64,000 nucleotides of DNA from Pleurodeles waltl (lineage: Eukaryota > Chordata > Amphibia > Caudata > Salamandridae), in assembly GCF_031143425.1 (NCBI RefSeq), contig NC_090448.1, positions 331,278,177 through 331,342,176 on the forward strand, written 5' to 3'. The translations under genes were made by a program, and so were the position numbers. Position 1 is the stretch's first letter; the number at the start of each line of letters is the position of its first letter. Positions 42,047 through 54,761 of this stretch are shown piece by piece. The notes beneath the pieces were generated by a model. The model ran no database searches. It worked only from the letters and a program-made list of their open reading frames with translations, and was not told the DNA's origin.

Positions 42047-42789
42047 CACTAACTCCCCTGACACACATCCATCACCTCTTACACACCTCGTACATTCATC
42101 TCCAAAACAACAAATCAACAACCCATCTAACACTCAAATTCCACTCACCAGCACTAACTCACATACAAATCCCTCATCAAAAACAACTACACCAATATCC
42201 CCTCTCACTATTCCACAAAAACAATACAGACCACAAACATCAGCACATCAAATCAACACAAACATACATTACACTTATCGTCATACCCACTCCCACCCTC
42301 AGGACTACACAAAGAATACAAATTCCATCCTATCTCCACCCCTACTTTCTCACTCTTCACAAACACCTACCACAAGCACCCCAACCCTGCAACTTTCATT
42401 CACTCACCTCTCCTCCATTGCACAATTTAGAGCCTTACATCATGATCCACATGCTCCTCCACCACCCCTAACCCATACTCCATCCACACTAAACAAACAC
42501 AAACAAAATAAAAAACATGCCACTCATAGCAACCTCGCATCCCCTTGTCTATTACATAATAAGACTACCCTACAAAAAACAGTACACTCTTCATGGCTCT
42601 CTCAGCCACCAAGTCCACCACCCACACACATAGACCCAACAAAATGCCTCCTTAACCTGCTGGAAGAGGAACACTATATTGAAAAGGAAGACTATTGTGA
42701 GCCTCAAACAGTTATCACAACTAGCAACACTCCTGCTTCAAGCTCACATTATACTACTTACCCTTCTTCTAAACAAAACAACACTACCA

Positions 42790-43440
42790 CTAACACACCT
42801 TTTCTAAACTGCCAGCTCATAAATGCTCGATCACTCTAAAAAAAACAAGCACCACATCTACGACCTGCTCACAGACACACAACCTGACTTACTATTCATA
42901 ACTGAATCCTGGTTGGGAGATGACATGGCCCCATTGTTGCACGAAGCCGTTCCTCCAGGCTATCAAACCATTGCAGAAAACCGTAATGGCAAGAGAGGAG
43001 GTGGACTAGCTATTATATTCAAACAGGCATTGAACCTCAGTAAAACAAACAACATCTCCATACAAGGTTGTGAAGCCCTCCTTACCAGATGCCACCCTAC
43101 TCCAACTTCCTCCTGTAACTTTCTCCTCCTTTACAGACCTCCACCTAACAACTCCACATTCCCAGATGCTTTTCTAGACACAGTCTCAAACCTTATTACA
43201 CTATACTCCAACCTATGCATTCTTGGGGATCTAAACATTTGGTTTGACAAACCCAATATGCCCCATCCAAAAGCTATCACCACTGGCCTAGTCGCATTGA
43301 ACCTACATCAGATTGTACACAATCCCACACACATCGCTGGACACATCCTAGATGTCATTTTTGCTAAACTGAACTAGTTACTATTCATAGCATGACGCCA
43401 ATCACTTGGTCAGACCACCATTTGATAACTTTCCGACATA
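42790..43440 (+). pseudogene. LINE endonuclease domain, frameshifted
   Basis: AP-type endonuclease that nicks target DNA. The order of motifs is LINARSL, PDLLFITESWLGDD (catalytic Glu), RGGGLAIIF, LCILGDLNIWFD (Asp/Asn) and SDHHLITF (His). The first and last motifs lie in other frames than the main 42823-43377 frame, so at least two indels occurred (in an A-run near 42835 and near 43375). Confidence 0.85.
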
Positions 43441-43511
43441 CAACTCCACAAATCAACACACCCCAGAACTATTTACATACATACACCTATCGACCATAGA
43501 GCAAACTCAAT

Positions 43512-45081
43512 TTGGATGACTTAGAAACACAACTAACAGCCAACACAGATCTAGATACAATTAATTCTGTGGCAAAACTTTATGAGTGGCTACAGGAAGC
43601 TTTTGATATCCTGATACCACTCAGAAAAACTAAACACAACAAAAGAAAACCAACACCTTGGAGAAACACAGAACTTAAAAAGATAAAGCAACAAATCAGA
43701 AAGTTGCAGCGGACCTGGCTCAAAACAAACAATAGTCAAGACAAACTGCAGCTACACAAACTTAACAGGATATACAAATCATCAATCAAAAAAGCTAAAA
43801 AAAAAAGGTACTACTCAGACAGAATTCAAAATGCTCAATCTACAACCAAGGAATTTTATAAAATTCTCAATGAATTTAGAAAACTTACATGCATGCAAGG
43901 AAGTCATCCCACTACTCACGATTCCACAAACAAATTGGCAACTCACTACACAACCAAGGCAGAAACATTGGACTCCTATTTAGAACAGAAGAAAAACATC
44001 AGCACCAACCCCTTACCTAAAATACCCTCTAAGAATAAACCAACCCAACCTCTACAGTCCTTCAAACAAATATCCCAGGGTGAATTTATGGATTTGGTCA
44101 AAGCAAGCAGACCTTCCGGTTGCCCCTCTGACTCTTGCCCACCACAAATTTTCAAGAACATTCTTCTATCTACTTCTGCTGCCACACCTGTAAGAAGAAT
44201 CATCAACAACTCTTTAACTTCAGGAACTTTTCCTGTAGACCTGAAAAAGGCATACAAACGACCTTTATTAAAGAAAACAAACCTAGACCCGCAAGACCCC
44301 AACAACTACAGACGAATCACAAATGGACCTTTCCTGGGCAAATTGATAGAAAGAGCAGCATTCGCCCAGATGGCACAATTCATTGAAGAGAATTCTATAC
44401 TTTCAGACTTCCAAACTGGATTCCGCCCAGGAAGAAGCACTGAATCGGCACTCATAGCAATCTGGGATGATCTTAAAACCACAGTTGACCGAAATGGAGT
44501 TGCTGCACTACTTCTCTTCGACCTCACGGCTGCCTTTGATACAGTTGACCATGACACCCTAATTCAAAGACTCCACGAAGCCGGCATACAAGGGATTGCT
44601 CTTGACTGGATTACTTCCTATCTTCAAAAAAAGATCTAATATCATCCACTCGCCCCCCTTCTCGTCCGAACCCTACCTCATAAATGCAGGGGTCCCCCAA
44701 GGATCAATCATCTCACCTTTGCTTTTCAACATCTACATGATATCTTTACCAGAACTGATCAATGATTTCCATCTCACATGCTACAACTATGCAGATGACA
44801 CACAAATACTACTTAAATCAGAATGCCCCAAAAACATTGAAAACTCAGAAATCTTCAGTTGCCTCAGAGCCATTGATCAGTGGATGACCTGGAGCCATCT
44901 CAAACTAAATACCTCCAAAACAGAAATACTCATATGTGGTGACTGGAAAAGTTATGACCCTCTGTGCGTCTGGCCTGACGATCTCGGACCACCTCCTCAA
45001 TTATCCAAGGAAGTTAAAAACCTAGGAATCACCATGGATTCCAAGTTAACTATGAATGCCCAAGTGGACAAATTAGCATGA
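43512..45081 (+). pseudogene. LINE reverse transcriptase, frameshifted
   Basis: RT motifs: YKRPLLKK and NNYRRITNGPFLGKLIE, then FQTGFRPGRSTESAL, LLLFDLTAAFDTVDH, INAGVPQGSIISPLLF and CYNYADDTQI (active site). STKTEILICG-like and VKNLGITMD follow. A frameshift near 44635 (A-run) and a TGA at 45079-45081 break it. VPQGSxxSP and YADDT with LGI are typical of the L2/CR1 group. Confidence 0.88.
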
Positions 45082-45096
45082 ACAAGCTTCATCACC

Positions 45097-45619
45097 TTGA
45101 AGACTTTACGACGCATCTTCCCCGACCTCGGATTTCCACACAAGGTGCAAGCTACTATCTCGCTTGTACTATCTAAACTGGATTATGCCAATGGCCTCTA
45201 CCATGGATCATCTCTATCTATTATGAAAAAACTACAACGTATCCAGAATTCCGCAGCCAGGCTACTATTACATGTAAAGCCGCAAGCCCACATCTCCCCT
45301 GCCTTGAGAGCACTACACTGGTTACCCGTTGCCAGAAGATGCACTTTCAAGCTGCTTTGTATCACCCACAAAGCTATACATGGAACAGGACCGCTTTTTT
45401 ATCAGAAACAAAATAACCAAATACATCCAACAAAGAAACCTCAGCTCAAGATTGGCACCCCGCCTTAGAACACCACCATACAAGAAAAATACTATAGGTG
45501 GTACATCCTTCTCCGTTCAAGCAGCCAAACTATGGAATTCATTACCTCCAACTATAAGAGCCACAGATAACTTTCTTGTCTTCAGAAAACTACTCAAGAG
45601 TTGGCTCTTTCCTTCATAA
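45097..45619 (+). pseudogene. LINE ORF2 C-terminal region
   Basis: KLQRIQNSAARLLLH, ALRALHWLPVARRC and FKLLCITHKAIHGTGP are the conserved tail of L2-type ORF2. A frameshift near 45400 precedes the end (AAKLWNSLPPTIR, then KLLKSWLF). Confidence 0.85.
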
Positions 45620-45809
45620 CCACCATATTCAAACAACTATGGACTGCATATGCTTATGTTGATGAATATTTTTTTTCAGATTATGTGTATATTTCTAGTT
45701 ATGTATAGTTCTTTAGAAAATATGTATCGCTACTATGTCATAACAATAAAATACACACACACTCTTTAAACCTGTTTGACTAAGTATATTTTACCCATGG
45801 TTCTAATTA

Positions 45810-45920
45810 TGTATTGTATGTGCATATGTGTGTGTATTCATGTGTGTTTGTATGTGTGTGTATGTGTGTATGTGTATATATATATGTATATATATATATA
45901 TATGTATGTGTATATGTTGT
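45810..45920. repeat. TG/TA microsatellite in LINE 3' UTR
   Basis: TGTATGTGTGTGTATG-type then TATATATATA. The antisense copy has the matching tract near 61300-61375. Confidence 0.85.
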
Positions 45921-46494
45921 TTCTGCGCTTGGCATGGTCGTGGGTCATTGCATGGCTCCTGGGTGGGTTGTTATACTAGATATCTATGAATTCCTGCTCT
46001 CATCTTATCACACTTATCTACCCATCATCATATGTCATGTCTCTATCAAACTATCCTCCATTCTCAATCTGACTCATCCCAAATCCTTTCTACTACTTTC
46101 ATCGCCTAAATAACTCTGCCTAAGCTCTTCCCTCCGCTTCCACATCTAACTCACCAAACCTCACTGTACTACCGTGACCTCCCACACAACCCTACTAAAT
46201 TCTCCCGCATTTATCTAACCCAGCTACTATGCTCTCCTTAACCCTTCCACATACTCTTCCCTCCTCCATCCCCCTTTACTCATCCCAAGCCTTTGGGTTG
46301 AGTAATTGAAGGATATACTCCTAATTAACATTTCTGGATTTCTTTCCTCCTCCACCCCTCCATTACTCCAGTGAATCTAACTAACAAACTCTCATATCCG
46401 CGGCTCAAATTAACTCATAATAATACTAAAACTGTATTCATTGTTTCCCGATACTAATCCATCACTAATTCTTGTTGAGTTCCGGAGTAGCGTG

Positions 46495-46572
46495 CTACAC
46501 ACCGAAAAGCGCTTCGACGCCTCATCAGGGGTAGTAAGCGCTATATAAATACGATTACAATACAATACAATA
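46495..46572 (+). repeat. LINE 3' tail
   Basis: GAAAAGCGCTTCGACGCCTC, then GTAAGCGCTATATAAATACG and ACAAT repeats. AGCGCTT and AAGCGCT can pair as a stem. Such tails are recognised by L2-type RT. Antisense counterpart at about 51665-51745. Confidence 0.8.
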
Positions 46573-46900
46573 TGCAGGGTAAATGATTCATGGGGGAGCC
46601 ACGTATAACTTTACATAACCTGCTTCAGCCACCTGTCCCATGTTACACCTGGTGCCCTTCCAGTCCCTCATAGGCCATCATGCTCCTCTCTTCCCCTCAA
46701 GGACCCCTGGAATTCTCCTTCACCACCTAAAGCATTACAAACCACAAAATATTTTTAAAACACATACCAGGTGCTCTGCCATCTGTCCTAACACTCTCTG
46801 CATTTAACAATTGCCCCCCCCAACCCAAATATAGAGTTTGCCGTCCATCCCCACCATTCAGTCCATCCCTCCCTGGCTGAAATATATTTAAAAAAAATCT
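46573..46900. other. Stretch without recognised gene
   Basis: Nothing recognised. Confidence 0.5.
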
Positions 46901-49900
46901 GGGCCTTAATTACATAGAGTACCCCGGGTGTGCACCAGTGTTGTTCACAACCCTTTCTATGCCCCTATAGGAAAGTACCATCTTTGCTGGCATGTTACCC
47001 CCAATTTGTACCTGTTTGTCAGTGTGTTTTTACTGTCTCACTGGGATCCTGCTAGTCAGGGCCCCAGTGCTCATAGTTTGTGGCCTAAATGTCAGTATGT
47101 GTTGCTGTGTTTTCAGTATGCTTTACTGTGTCACTGGAGTTCTGCCAATCAGAACTCCAGTGCTCATGCTCTCTCTGTGTGCCAAATTTGTCACTATAGT
47201 CTAGTGACTCCATGTTCCCATCCAGATTGGCACACTGGACTCTCCTTTTAACTCCCTATTATATGGTACCTAGGTACTCAGGGCATTGGGTTTCCAGGAG
47301 ATCCTTATGGGCTGCAGCATTTCTTTTGCCACCCATAAGGAGCTCATACAAACCTTTCTTCAGGACTGCCAAGGCAGCTTGAATTAAATAGTGCACACAC
47401 TATTTCACAGCCATTTTTCACTGCACCAGGTAACTTATAAGTCACCTATATGTCTAACCTTCAGTTCCTGAAGGCTAGGGGCAAAGTTACTGTGTGTGAG
47501 GGCACTCTTGTACTAGCAGAGGTGCCCCCACATTGTCCAGGATCAATTTCCCGGATATGTATATGTCAATATATATGTCAATACATATATGTAGCTTCAC
47601 AATGGTAACCCCAAATATGGCCATGTGAGGTGTCTAAGATTGTGAAATGGAACCCCCAATCCCAATCTGGTATTGGGGGGCCAATGCTATGCACCCCGGG
47701 GGCACCACCATGGACCCCAAGTACTGCCAAACCAGCTCTCTGAGGGTTCCACTGCAGCCCCAGCTGCTGCCACCTCACAGACAGGTTTCTGCCCCCCTGG
47801 GGATTGAGCAGCACAATTCCAGGAAGGCAGGACAATGCATTTCCTTTAGGAGAGGGGTGTTACACCCTCTCCCTTTGGAAATAGGTGTTAACAGGCATGG
47901 GAGGTGTAGCCTTCCAGAGCCTCTGGAAATGCTTTGAAGGGCACAAATGGTGCCCCTTTTGCGTAATCCAGTCCTCACTGGTTCAGAGACCCCCAGTTCC
48001 TGCTCTGGTGCGAAACTGGGGGAGTGACCACTCCCCTGTCCACCACCACCCCAGGGGTGGTGCCCTGAGCTCCTCCAGAGTGTCCCTGGCGTTAGCCATC
48101 TTGCATTCCAAGGTGTGGGGACCCTCTGGGGACATCTGAGTGGCCAGTGCCAGCAGGTGATGTCAGAGACCCCACCTGATTGGTGCATACCTTGGGAGGT
48201 AGTCAAACCCCTCTCAGGGCTATTTATGGTCTCTCCTCTGGGAGTATCCTCAGATTCGGTTTGTAAGACTCCACCAGGACTCCTCTGCATCCTCTGCTTC
48301 AGCTTCTGACTGTCAGATCAACCGCAGACTGCTCCAGGAACTGCTGTAACTGCAACAAAGTATCCGGAAAAGCTACTGTGACCTGCAACTTCAGCTCCAG
48401 CCAGCAACTGCAACAGTTTCCAGGTTGTGCTCGCTCTGAGGACTGCCTGTCTTCACCCTGCACCAGAAGCACTGAAGGAATCCCCCCTGCAGTGATGGAG
48501 TCACTTCCCTGCTTCAACAGGCACCTCTCTGCAACGATGACCAGTACTCTGGGACTCCTCTCCTGTCAACGAGCATGATCCCTGGAACACAGGTGGTGGA
48601 CCAAAGTGATCCTGACTGTCAAAAGGTCCAGTTGTCCAAATTTGGTAGCAGTAAGGGCTTGCCTCCCCATGCCAGGCCGTACCCCTGTGCTTCGCGTCCT
48701 CTACAGCTCATTGAGCTTCTGTGCACTTCTTCCAAAAGTCCTTCATGCACAATGTAGCCCAGGTCCCCAGCACTATATCCTGCGACACTCTGCTCCCTGA
48801 GTTATTCTCTGACGGTGTGGGATCCGTTTGTGTAATGCTGCAATGACCACACTTTGCAACTCCTTTGTTTCTATGTTCTGGGACTCCTGTGCATGCTGCC
48901 TGGTCTTCTGAGGGCTCTTTGAAGTGCTGAGAGTCCCCTCTGTCTCCTCAGTCCGAGTTGAGACCCCAGGTCCCTCCTGGGCCCAGGCAGCACCTCTTTG
49001 ATGCAAAACGCATTCTTACGTAAACCAAGGCTTGTTGGCAGAATCCAGCAATGAAAACAGCCTGCATCCAACAACTCGACGTGGGACATCTCTTGCACCA
49101 AGCAGGAACCAGCAGCTGTCTTCTTTGGTGCATTTCTGTACTTTTCTTCTAACCGGAGAATCCTCTTTTGCACCATCATCCAGGTTTACAGGGGCTCATG
49201 TTCTTCCTGGACTATTCATTGACTTCTGGACTTGGTCCCCTTGCTCCACAGGTCTTCAGGTCCAGGAATCCATTGTTGGTTTCTTGCAGTCTTGCTTAGT
49301 CTTTGCAAAATCCTTTATCACGACTTCTAGTGTATTCAGAGGAAACTTGCTGTCCTTTACTCCTGTTTTCCTGGGCTCTGGGGTGTGGTATTTTACTTCC
49401 CTTTAGTGTTTTCTTACACTCCCAGCACCCCTCTACACACTACACTTACCTAGGGGGGAATTCGACATTAGCATTTCACTATTTTAGTATATGGTTTGTG
49501 TTGCCCTTAGGCCTATTGCAACCTATTGTGTTTTCACTGTTTGCACTATTTTCTTACTGTGTACTTACCTGATTTTGGTTACTAGTGTATATATTGTGTC
49601 ACTAAAATAAAGTACCTTTATTTTTGGCAACACTGAGTATTTGTCTTTCTTGTGTATAAGTACTGTGTGACTACAGTGGTATTGCAGAGCTTTACTTGTC
49701 TCATAGTTCAGCCTTGGCTGCCCTGCTACAGCTACCTCTATACAGCCTAAGCTGCTAGACAATGCCTACATTTCACTAAGGTGGATCACTGGACCTGGTA
49801 TGAGGTCTAAGTACCTCTGGTACCCACTGCAATCAGGCCAGCTTCTCACAGCCCCCAAGCACCTTTGTATTACAGAAGGGACTGCAAATGCTTTAACTGC

Positions 49901-49994
49901 CCCTTCTGTTATACAGATTGCATTGGCTCTTGTGTATTGTGACACATGGCGGTGCCACGCTATGGCTCTGCTGCTTGGGCTACAAACTAGGCCC
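46901..49994. mobile_element. Possible 3.1-kb inverted-repeat element, no coding region
   Basis: Left end GGGCCTTAATTACATAG and right end, reverse-complemented, GGGCCTAGTTTGTAG. Flanking TCT and TAT do not match. The interior has only short open frames, a duplicated GTCACTGG/CCAGTGCTCA segment (47034-47172) and an AATAAA near 49605 followed by GT-rich sequence. It might instead include a solo LTR. Confidence 0.35.
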
Positions 49995-51660
49995 TATTAA
50001 ATGACACACAGAGACAGGAGAAATCTGTTTGTAGTGATGGTACAGGTGGTCTCACTAGACGCCACCTGGCCTCAGTCTCTTTTATTACTTGTGGTCCACC
50101 TGACCACAGGACTGCACCAACACACCAAGCAGTGTGGGTAACATAACAAAACACCCCCTGCTGAGAAGCATTACTGTCCAATAAAATATGTAAGTGAGCC
50201 AGCCAGCTTAGTGGTGGTACTGGTCATAAAAGATATACAGATCTGCAAAGTAGAAGTGGCACTGCCCAATAAAATGATGGCATTTCTTAGAGGTGCAGCA
50301 AGGATGGCATGGACCGTAATGCACAGAGTGCATGCAATCCTAGGTACAACATCTCACCCTCAGACAGACACCATGGATATTCTCTCCAACACCAGTATAC
50401 ACGAAAAATAGGACCTACTGGAACATTTTAGAACACGATGTATTTAACATCTTAATGAAAAGCCCTTGGTTTTACGTGTTGCCCGAGAGGAACATACATG
50501 TAATAATTCAATAATGCATGTTTTTTTCTGGTGAGCTCGACTCTCCTCATACTGTAGGCATACCACTTAGGTCACGCTGGCCTTGTGGTCTTAGGACTCT
50601 GAAAAAAGTTGTTTATAAAGTGCAATTAATATTGTGAAAATATATTGTTATACAGCCTGATGTGTGCACATTCGTCATGATATAGCTATCATAGAAGCAA
50701 GTTAGTGCTCCTTGGTATCAAGTAAATTATTTGCATTAGTAATAGGTATGCTATGCTGTCCGTTCACTCACTTTATTCTCATGCCCGAAATATTAGCCCA
50801 AATAAAGACCTGCATTTAAAAAAAAATAAGCTCTACATATCCCAGATATTACATTTCCTTTTTTTTGTAAACAACTCATTTTAATCCATGTATTAGCATG
50901 TTTTCTGGGAAAATACAGCATGTTGACATACAATACCAATTTATCATTTTTAGTGAATGCACACGTTTGTCCCCAATTTTCATCTTCTCTTCACTAAACA
51001 TCCTTATATACTACTGGCCGACATGTCGAATGTCACCTCTATTACCTTGTACCATCATCATGTAAAGATGAAACCTCACATTAGGATTTACATTTAACAT
51101 CACATGGATCACCAGCATGTACCAAGGGTGGCTACTATATGTATGGGATGGTCACAGTAAGACAATTATCATCTTGACATGCCAATTACATGTCACAAGC
51201 CAAGCTGTGCCTGTTTGGGGCCCCGTGTCAGTAAGGGTCCGGGCACTCCATGCCAAGGCTGCCCACTACAAAGACTACCATATGCTAGTCCAGTCGTTCA
51301 CACACCGTGTGGATAGACACCATTTGCCATTTGGCAGTGACTCTCACACCACACACTGAAGCACACACAAACGCACACGCATGCAGAGCCAGACGTAGCC
51401 GGACGTGTGCATACGTGCACACACAGGGTTAAGGTGTCAGATGTCAGCTCTATTTTATTTCTAAGTATTTTCTCACGAACATTTGTTAAAGTTCAAGAAA
51501 GCAGAGAGTGGATGGCATAAGTGAATTAAAATAGGTAATTATATTGGCAAAACAGAAGAGGCGCTGGTAGAGAGCAGTGCCACTAATGAAAAATAGAATT
51601 CCCTTATTTCGTAGGATACTGAAGGGGAAAAACAAATTGTTTTAGAAGCTCCATGAGGTG
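49995..51660. other. Stretch without recognised gene
   Basis: AT-rich; no gene, RNA or element end supported. Confidence 0.5.
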
Positions 51661-52204
51661 TCACAGTCCAGTTGTATTTATATAGCGCTTACTAACCCTG
51701 ACGAGGCGTCAAATCGCTTTTCGGCAACTAGCACGCTACACCGGAACCCAAGAGTAATTAGTGGTCAATTAGTAAAGGGAAATATGGGTACAGTATTAGT
51801 CTAAGTTAATTTGAGCAGAGGATATGTGAGGTTGTTAGTTGGATTGACTAGAGTAACAGAGGGATAGAGGAGGGAAGAATCTAGACGTGTTAATTGGGAG
51901 TTTATAGTAATAGGATGAGGCTTGAGATCACTAAAGGAGAGATAGAGGAGGGAAGAAGAGTCTGAGGAAAAGGGATAGGGAGATCATAGTAGCAGATGGG
52001 ATCTTGGATGAGTCAAAGGTGAGATAAATGAGGGAGAATTTAGTCAGGTTCTTTGTGAGATCGTAGTAGTAAACTGAGCTTTGGGGTGACCTAGAAGTGT
52101 TAGAGGACAGAAAAGCTTAGGCAGGGTTATTTTGGAGATCAAAGTAGTAGAATGGGTTTGGGATGAGTGAGAGTGGGGATGGAGGTTAAATTGATAGAGG
52201 CATA
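51661..52204 (-). mobile_element. Antisense L2 LINE 3' end, part 1
   Basis: Reverse complement of the LINE tail and 3' UTR at about 46040-46560 (for example TTTATATAGCGCTTACTAAC, and AGCTTAGGCAGGGTTATTTT). Interrupted by Harbinger copy 3 after GGCATA. Confidence 0.85.
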
Positions 52205-52500
52205 GGCCCTCACTACAATATTGGCGGTAAATCCCGCTTACCGCCGTGCAGAAGACCGCCAACACACCGCCGCGGCCGCGGAACTCCGCTACAGCTGTTA
52301 CGACCCACAGCTCGGAATCCGCCATAATCCAGACACCTACACAAGTCCGCCACACAAAAGGTCAGTGATAAACTGGCGATAACAAAACCTCCACTGTCAC
52401 GCCAACAGGAATATTCCCACACTATCACGACCCACGAATCCACGCGGCGGTCTTTCAACCGCGGTAAACCATTGGCGGTACACACCGCCGCGCTCAAAAT
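52205..52500. promoter_or_regulatory. Left subterminal GGCGGT cluster, Harbinger copy 3
   Basis: TTGGCGGTAA, CACCGCCGCGGCCGCGG and further copies within 300 bp of the end. Confidence 0.55.
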
Positions 52501-52787
52501 ACACACACATTTACAAAACACAACCATATTGTACAATTCAAAATACACACACCTGATACACATACACACACCACACCCACACACTCAATACAATATAAAA
52601 CACACACCCACATCACCCACAAACCCTTACGACCAGAATTGCAACAGAAGGCCAGAGAGAGACACCACCATCAACAAACTAGCATCCACAGGCACTCAAC
52701 ACCATCACTCACACAACATCCACGCACAAAACACTACACACCCCACACATCACAACACACCACCTCACACATCACCGACACCACCCC

Positions 52788-54283
52788 ATGGCACCGCAAA
52801 GCCCCCCGTAGGTTTTCTGAGGAGGAGCTCAGGGTCATGGTGGAGGAAATCATCCGGGTAGAGCCACAGCTATTCGGATCACAGGTGCAGCACACCACCA
52901 TAGCTAGGTAGATGGAGCTATGGCGCAGAATCGCGGACAGGGTCAATGCAGTGCGACAGCACCCAAGAACACAGGATGACATCAGGAAGAGGTGGAACGA
53001 CCTACGGGGGAAGGTGCGTTCCGTGGTCTCAAGACACCACATTGCGGTTCAGAGGACCGGCGGCGGATCCCCCACCTCCTCCCCCACAACTAACATGGGA
53101 GGAGCAGGTCTTGGCTATACTGCATCCTGAGGGCCTCGCAGGAGTAGCAGGAGGAATGGACTCTGGTAAGTCAAATCTTTAAATACCATATCCCCCACCC
53201 TACCTGCATGCTATCACATACCCCCACCCTCGCCCTCACCCCCATCACTCCAACTCCTCACATATGTCCCATTATCACAAACCACACATCCCAACACCAA
53301 GCCCTGCATGCAACAACAAAGCATGGACACCCATCACCAAAGCATGTCCACTACAGATACCCACACAGACACCAAAACAATGATCACACAAGGTCCTACA
53401 AAAGAATGTAAGCACTGAGGCACAGACAGATGCAATAATCATGCCTTTACACCCCTGCAGGACCCCTACCCAACGTCACCGGACAGGAGGTTCCAGACAT
53501 GTCTACCCCCCCACCGAAGAGGCCCACAGTGATGACAGCAGCTCTGTCCAACTGGATCTAGATGAGCAGCCTGGCCCATCTGGGACCTCGGGACAGTTGG
53601 TTCCCCTGACACAGTCACAGGCCACCACAGAGCCTCCCCCCTCAGGAAACACCACCACAGCACCCACCCAGCAGGCCCATCCCTCTGTCCCCAGGACACG
53701 TCAAGCAGAAGTGTGTCCACCACTACAGGGAACCAAGGCAAACCCACCACCCCAAGAACAGCAGGGACCTGGGGGCAGTGGCAGTGGGCACACGGTTCAG
53801 GGGACAGAGGCTCAGGAAAACCGGGGAACTGGGAGGTCTGCTGTGCGACAGGGGGAGGACAGGCCCAGGGAACCCACTCTCCACGAGGCCCTCTCCAACA
53901 TCATGGGAAAGTACCATAATTCCCAGGAGACGATGACAACGATACTGGCCAAGTTTCAGGAGACCCAGCTGCTGCAGCAGGAACAGTATTTGGGGTTCAG
54001 GGAGGAACTCAAGTCCATCAACACCACTCTGGGCACCATTGTAGGGGTGCTGAAGGACCTTGTGAACACCAGGAGGGACTCTGTGGCACAACAAGGGGCC
54101 CCTGACACTAGCCTGGACGATGAACTGCCCACCACCTCCGCCAGCGCTAGTGGACAGGAGGCACCGCCACAGGACCACGACACCAGCACCCCACCCCCTG
54201 CAGATGGAGAACCACCCCGCAAGCGGTCCCTGAGATCCAGGACAAAGACAGAGAACAATGCCAAGACCCTGGTAAAGAAATGA
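52788..54283 (+). pseudogene. M1 Myb/SANT protein, Harbinger copy 3, inactivated
   Basis: Exon 1 is 52788-53165. It has an early indel (MAPQ then a stop) and a TAG in place of the codon after ATTIAR-like residues (near 52912). Motifs FSEEELRVMVEEIIRVEPQL and MELWRRIADRVNAV are still readable. Exon 2 is 53461-54283, after CCCCTGCAG. It carries a small indel, then a long open frame with DDSSSVQLDLDEQPGPSGTS, a coiled-coil region (LAKFQETQLLQQEQYLGFRE) and a basic end (RKRSLRSRTKTENNAK) that could be a nuclear signal. It shows what the intact M1 C-terminus looks like. Confidence 0.82.
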
Positions 54284-54468
54284 GACCACCCTGAATATCA
54301 TCCTTCTGTCCCACTTTGTCACACGGTCCATCCTTAAACTGCCCTAGCTCCACTTCCTATGCCCCTTTGGACAATGCACCTGTGAGACAAATAACTGGAC
54401 TCTGCCATGAACATTCCTCCACCATCACCCCTGACCATTTTACAACCCCCTCCACTATTTTGCACTTA

Positions 54469-54474
54469 AATAAA
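54469..54474 (+). terminator. M1 polyadenylation signal, Harbinger copy 3
   Basis: AATAAA 186 bp after the M1 stop, in the gap between the convergent genes. Confidence 0.6.
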
Positions 54475-54761
54475 CACCCTTGAATCACAAAACAATCTGG
54501 AGTCAGTCTGTGATTTCACAAATTCATATTTGCAATAACTGAGGAAAATAGCAATGTCCATTCTATTGTCAACATACCTATGTCACACAGCTCTAGTCCA
54601 CGAGGTAACATAGCAGAGGTCACACAGTGGGACCCACATCTGTGAAATGGAAAGGCAAAGTGACAATTCAGGGTCCATACACTAGGTGAAAGTGACAGAC
54701 AGATGATAGGTCTAACAATTTTATCAGATGTAGGAGGCAGTGATGTCTTCTTACCTGTGTC

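Larger units (their letters stand above)
41416..46572 (+). mobile_element. L2/CR1-like LINE, near full length, decayed
   Basis: In order: GC-rich block (41430-41530), a C/A-rich region with a possible first frame, endonuclease, reverse transcriptase, a typical L2 C-terminal region, a 3' UTR with a TG/TA microsatellite, and a 3' tail GCGCTATATAAATACG with short ACAAT repeats. Frameshifts and stops break the main frame. The 5' limit is uncertain. The 3' UTR matches an antisense copy at 51661-62600. Confidence 0.85.
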
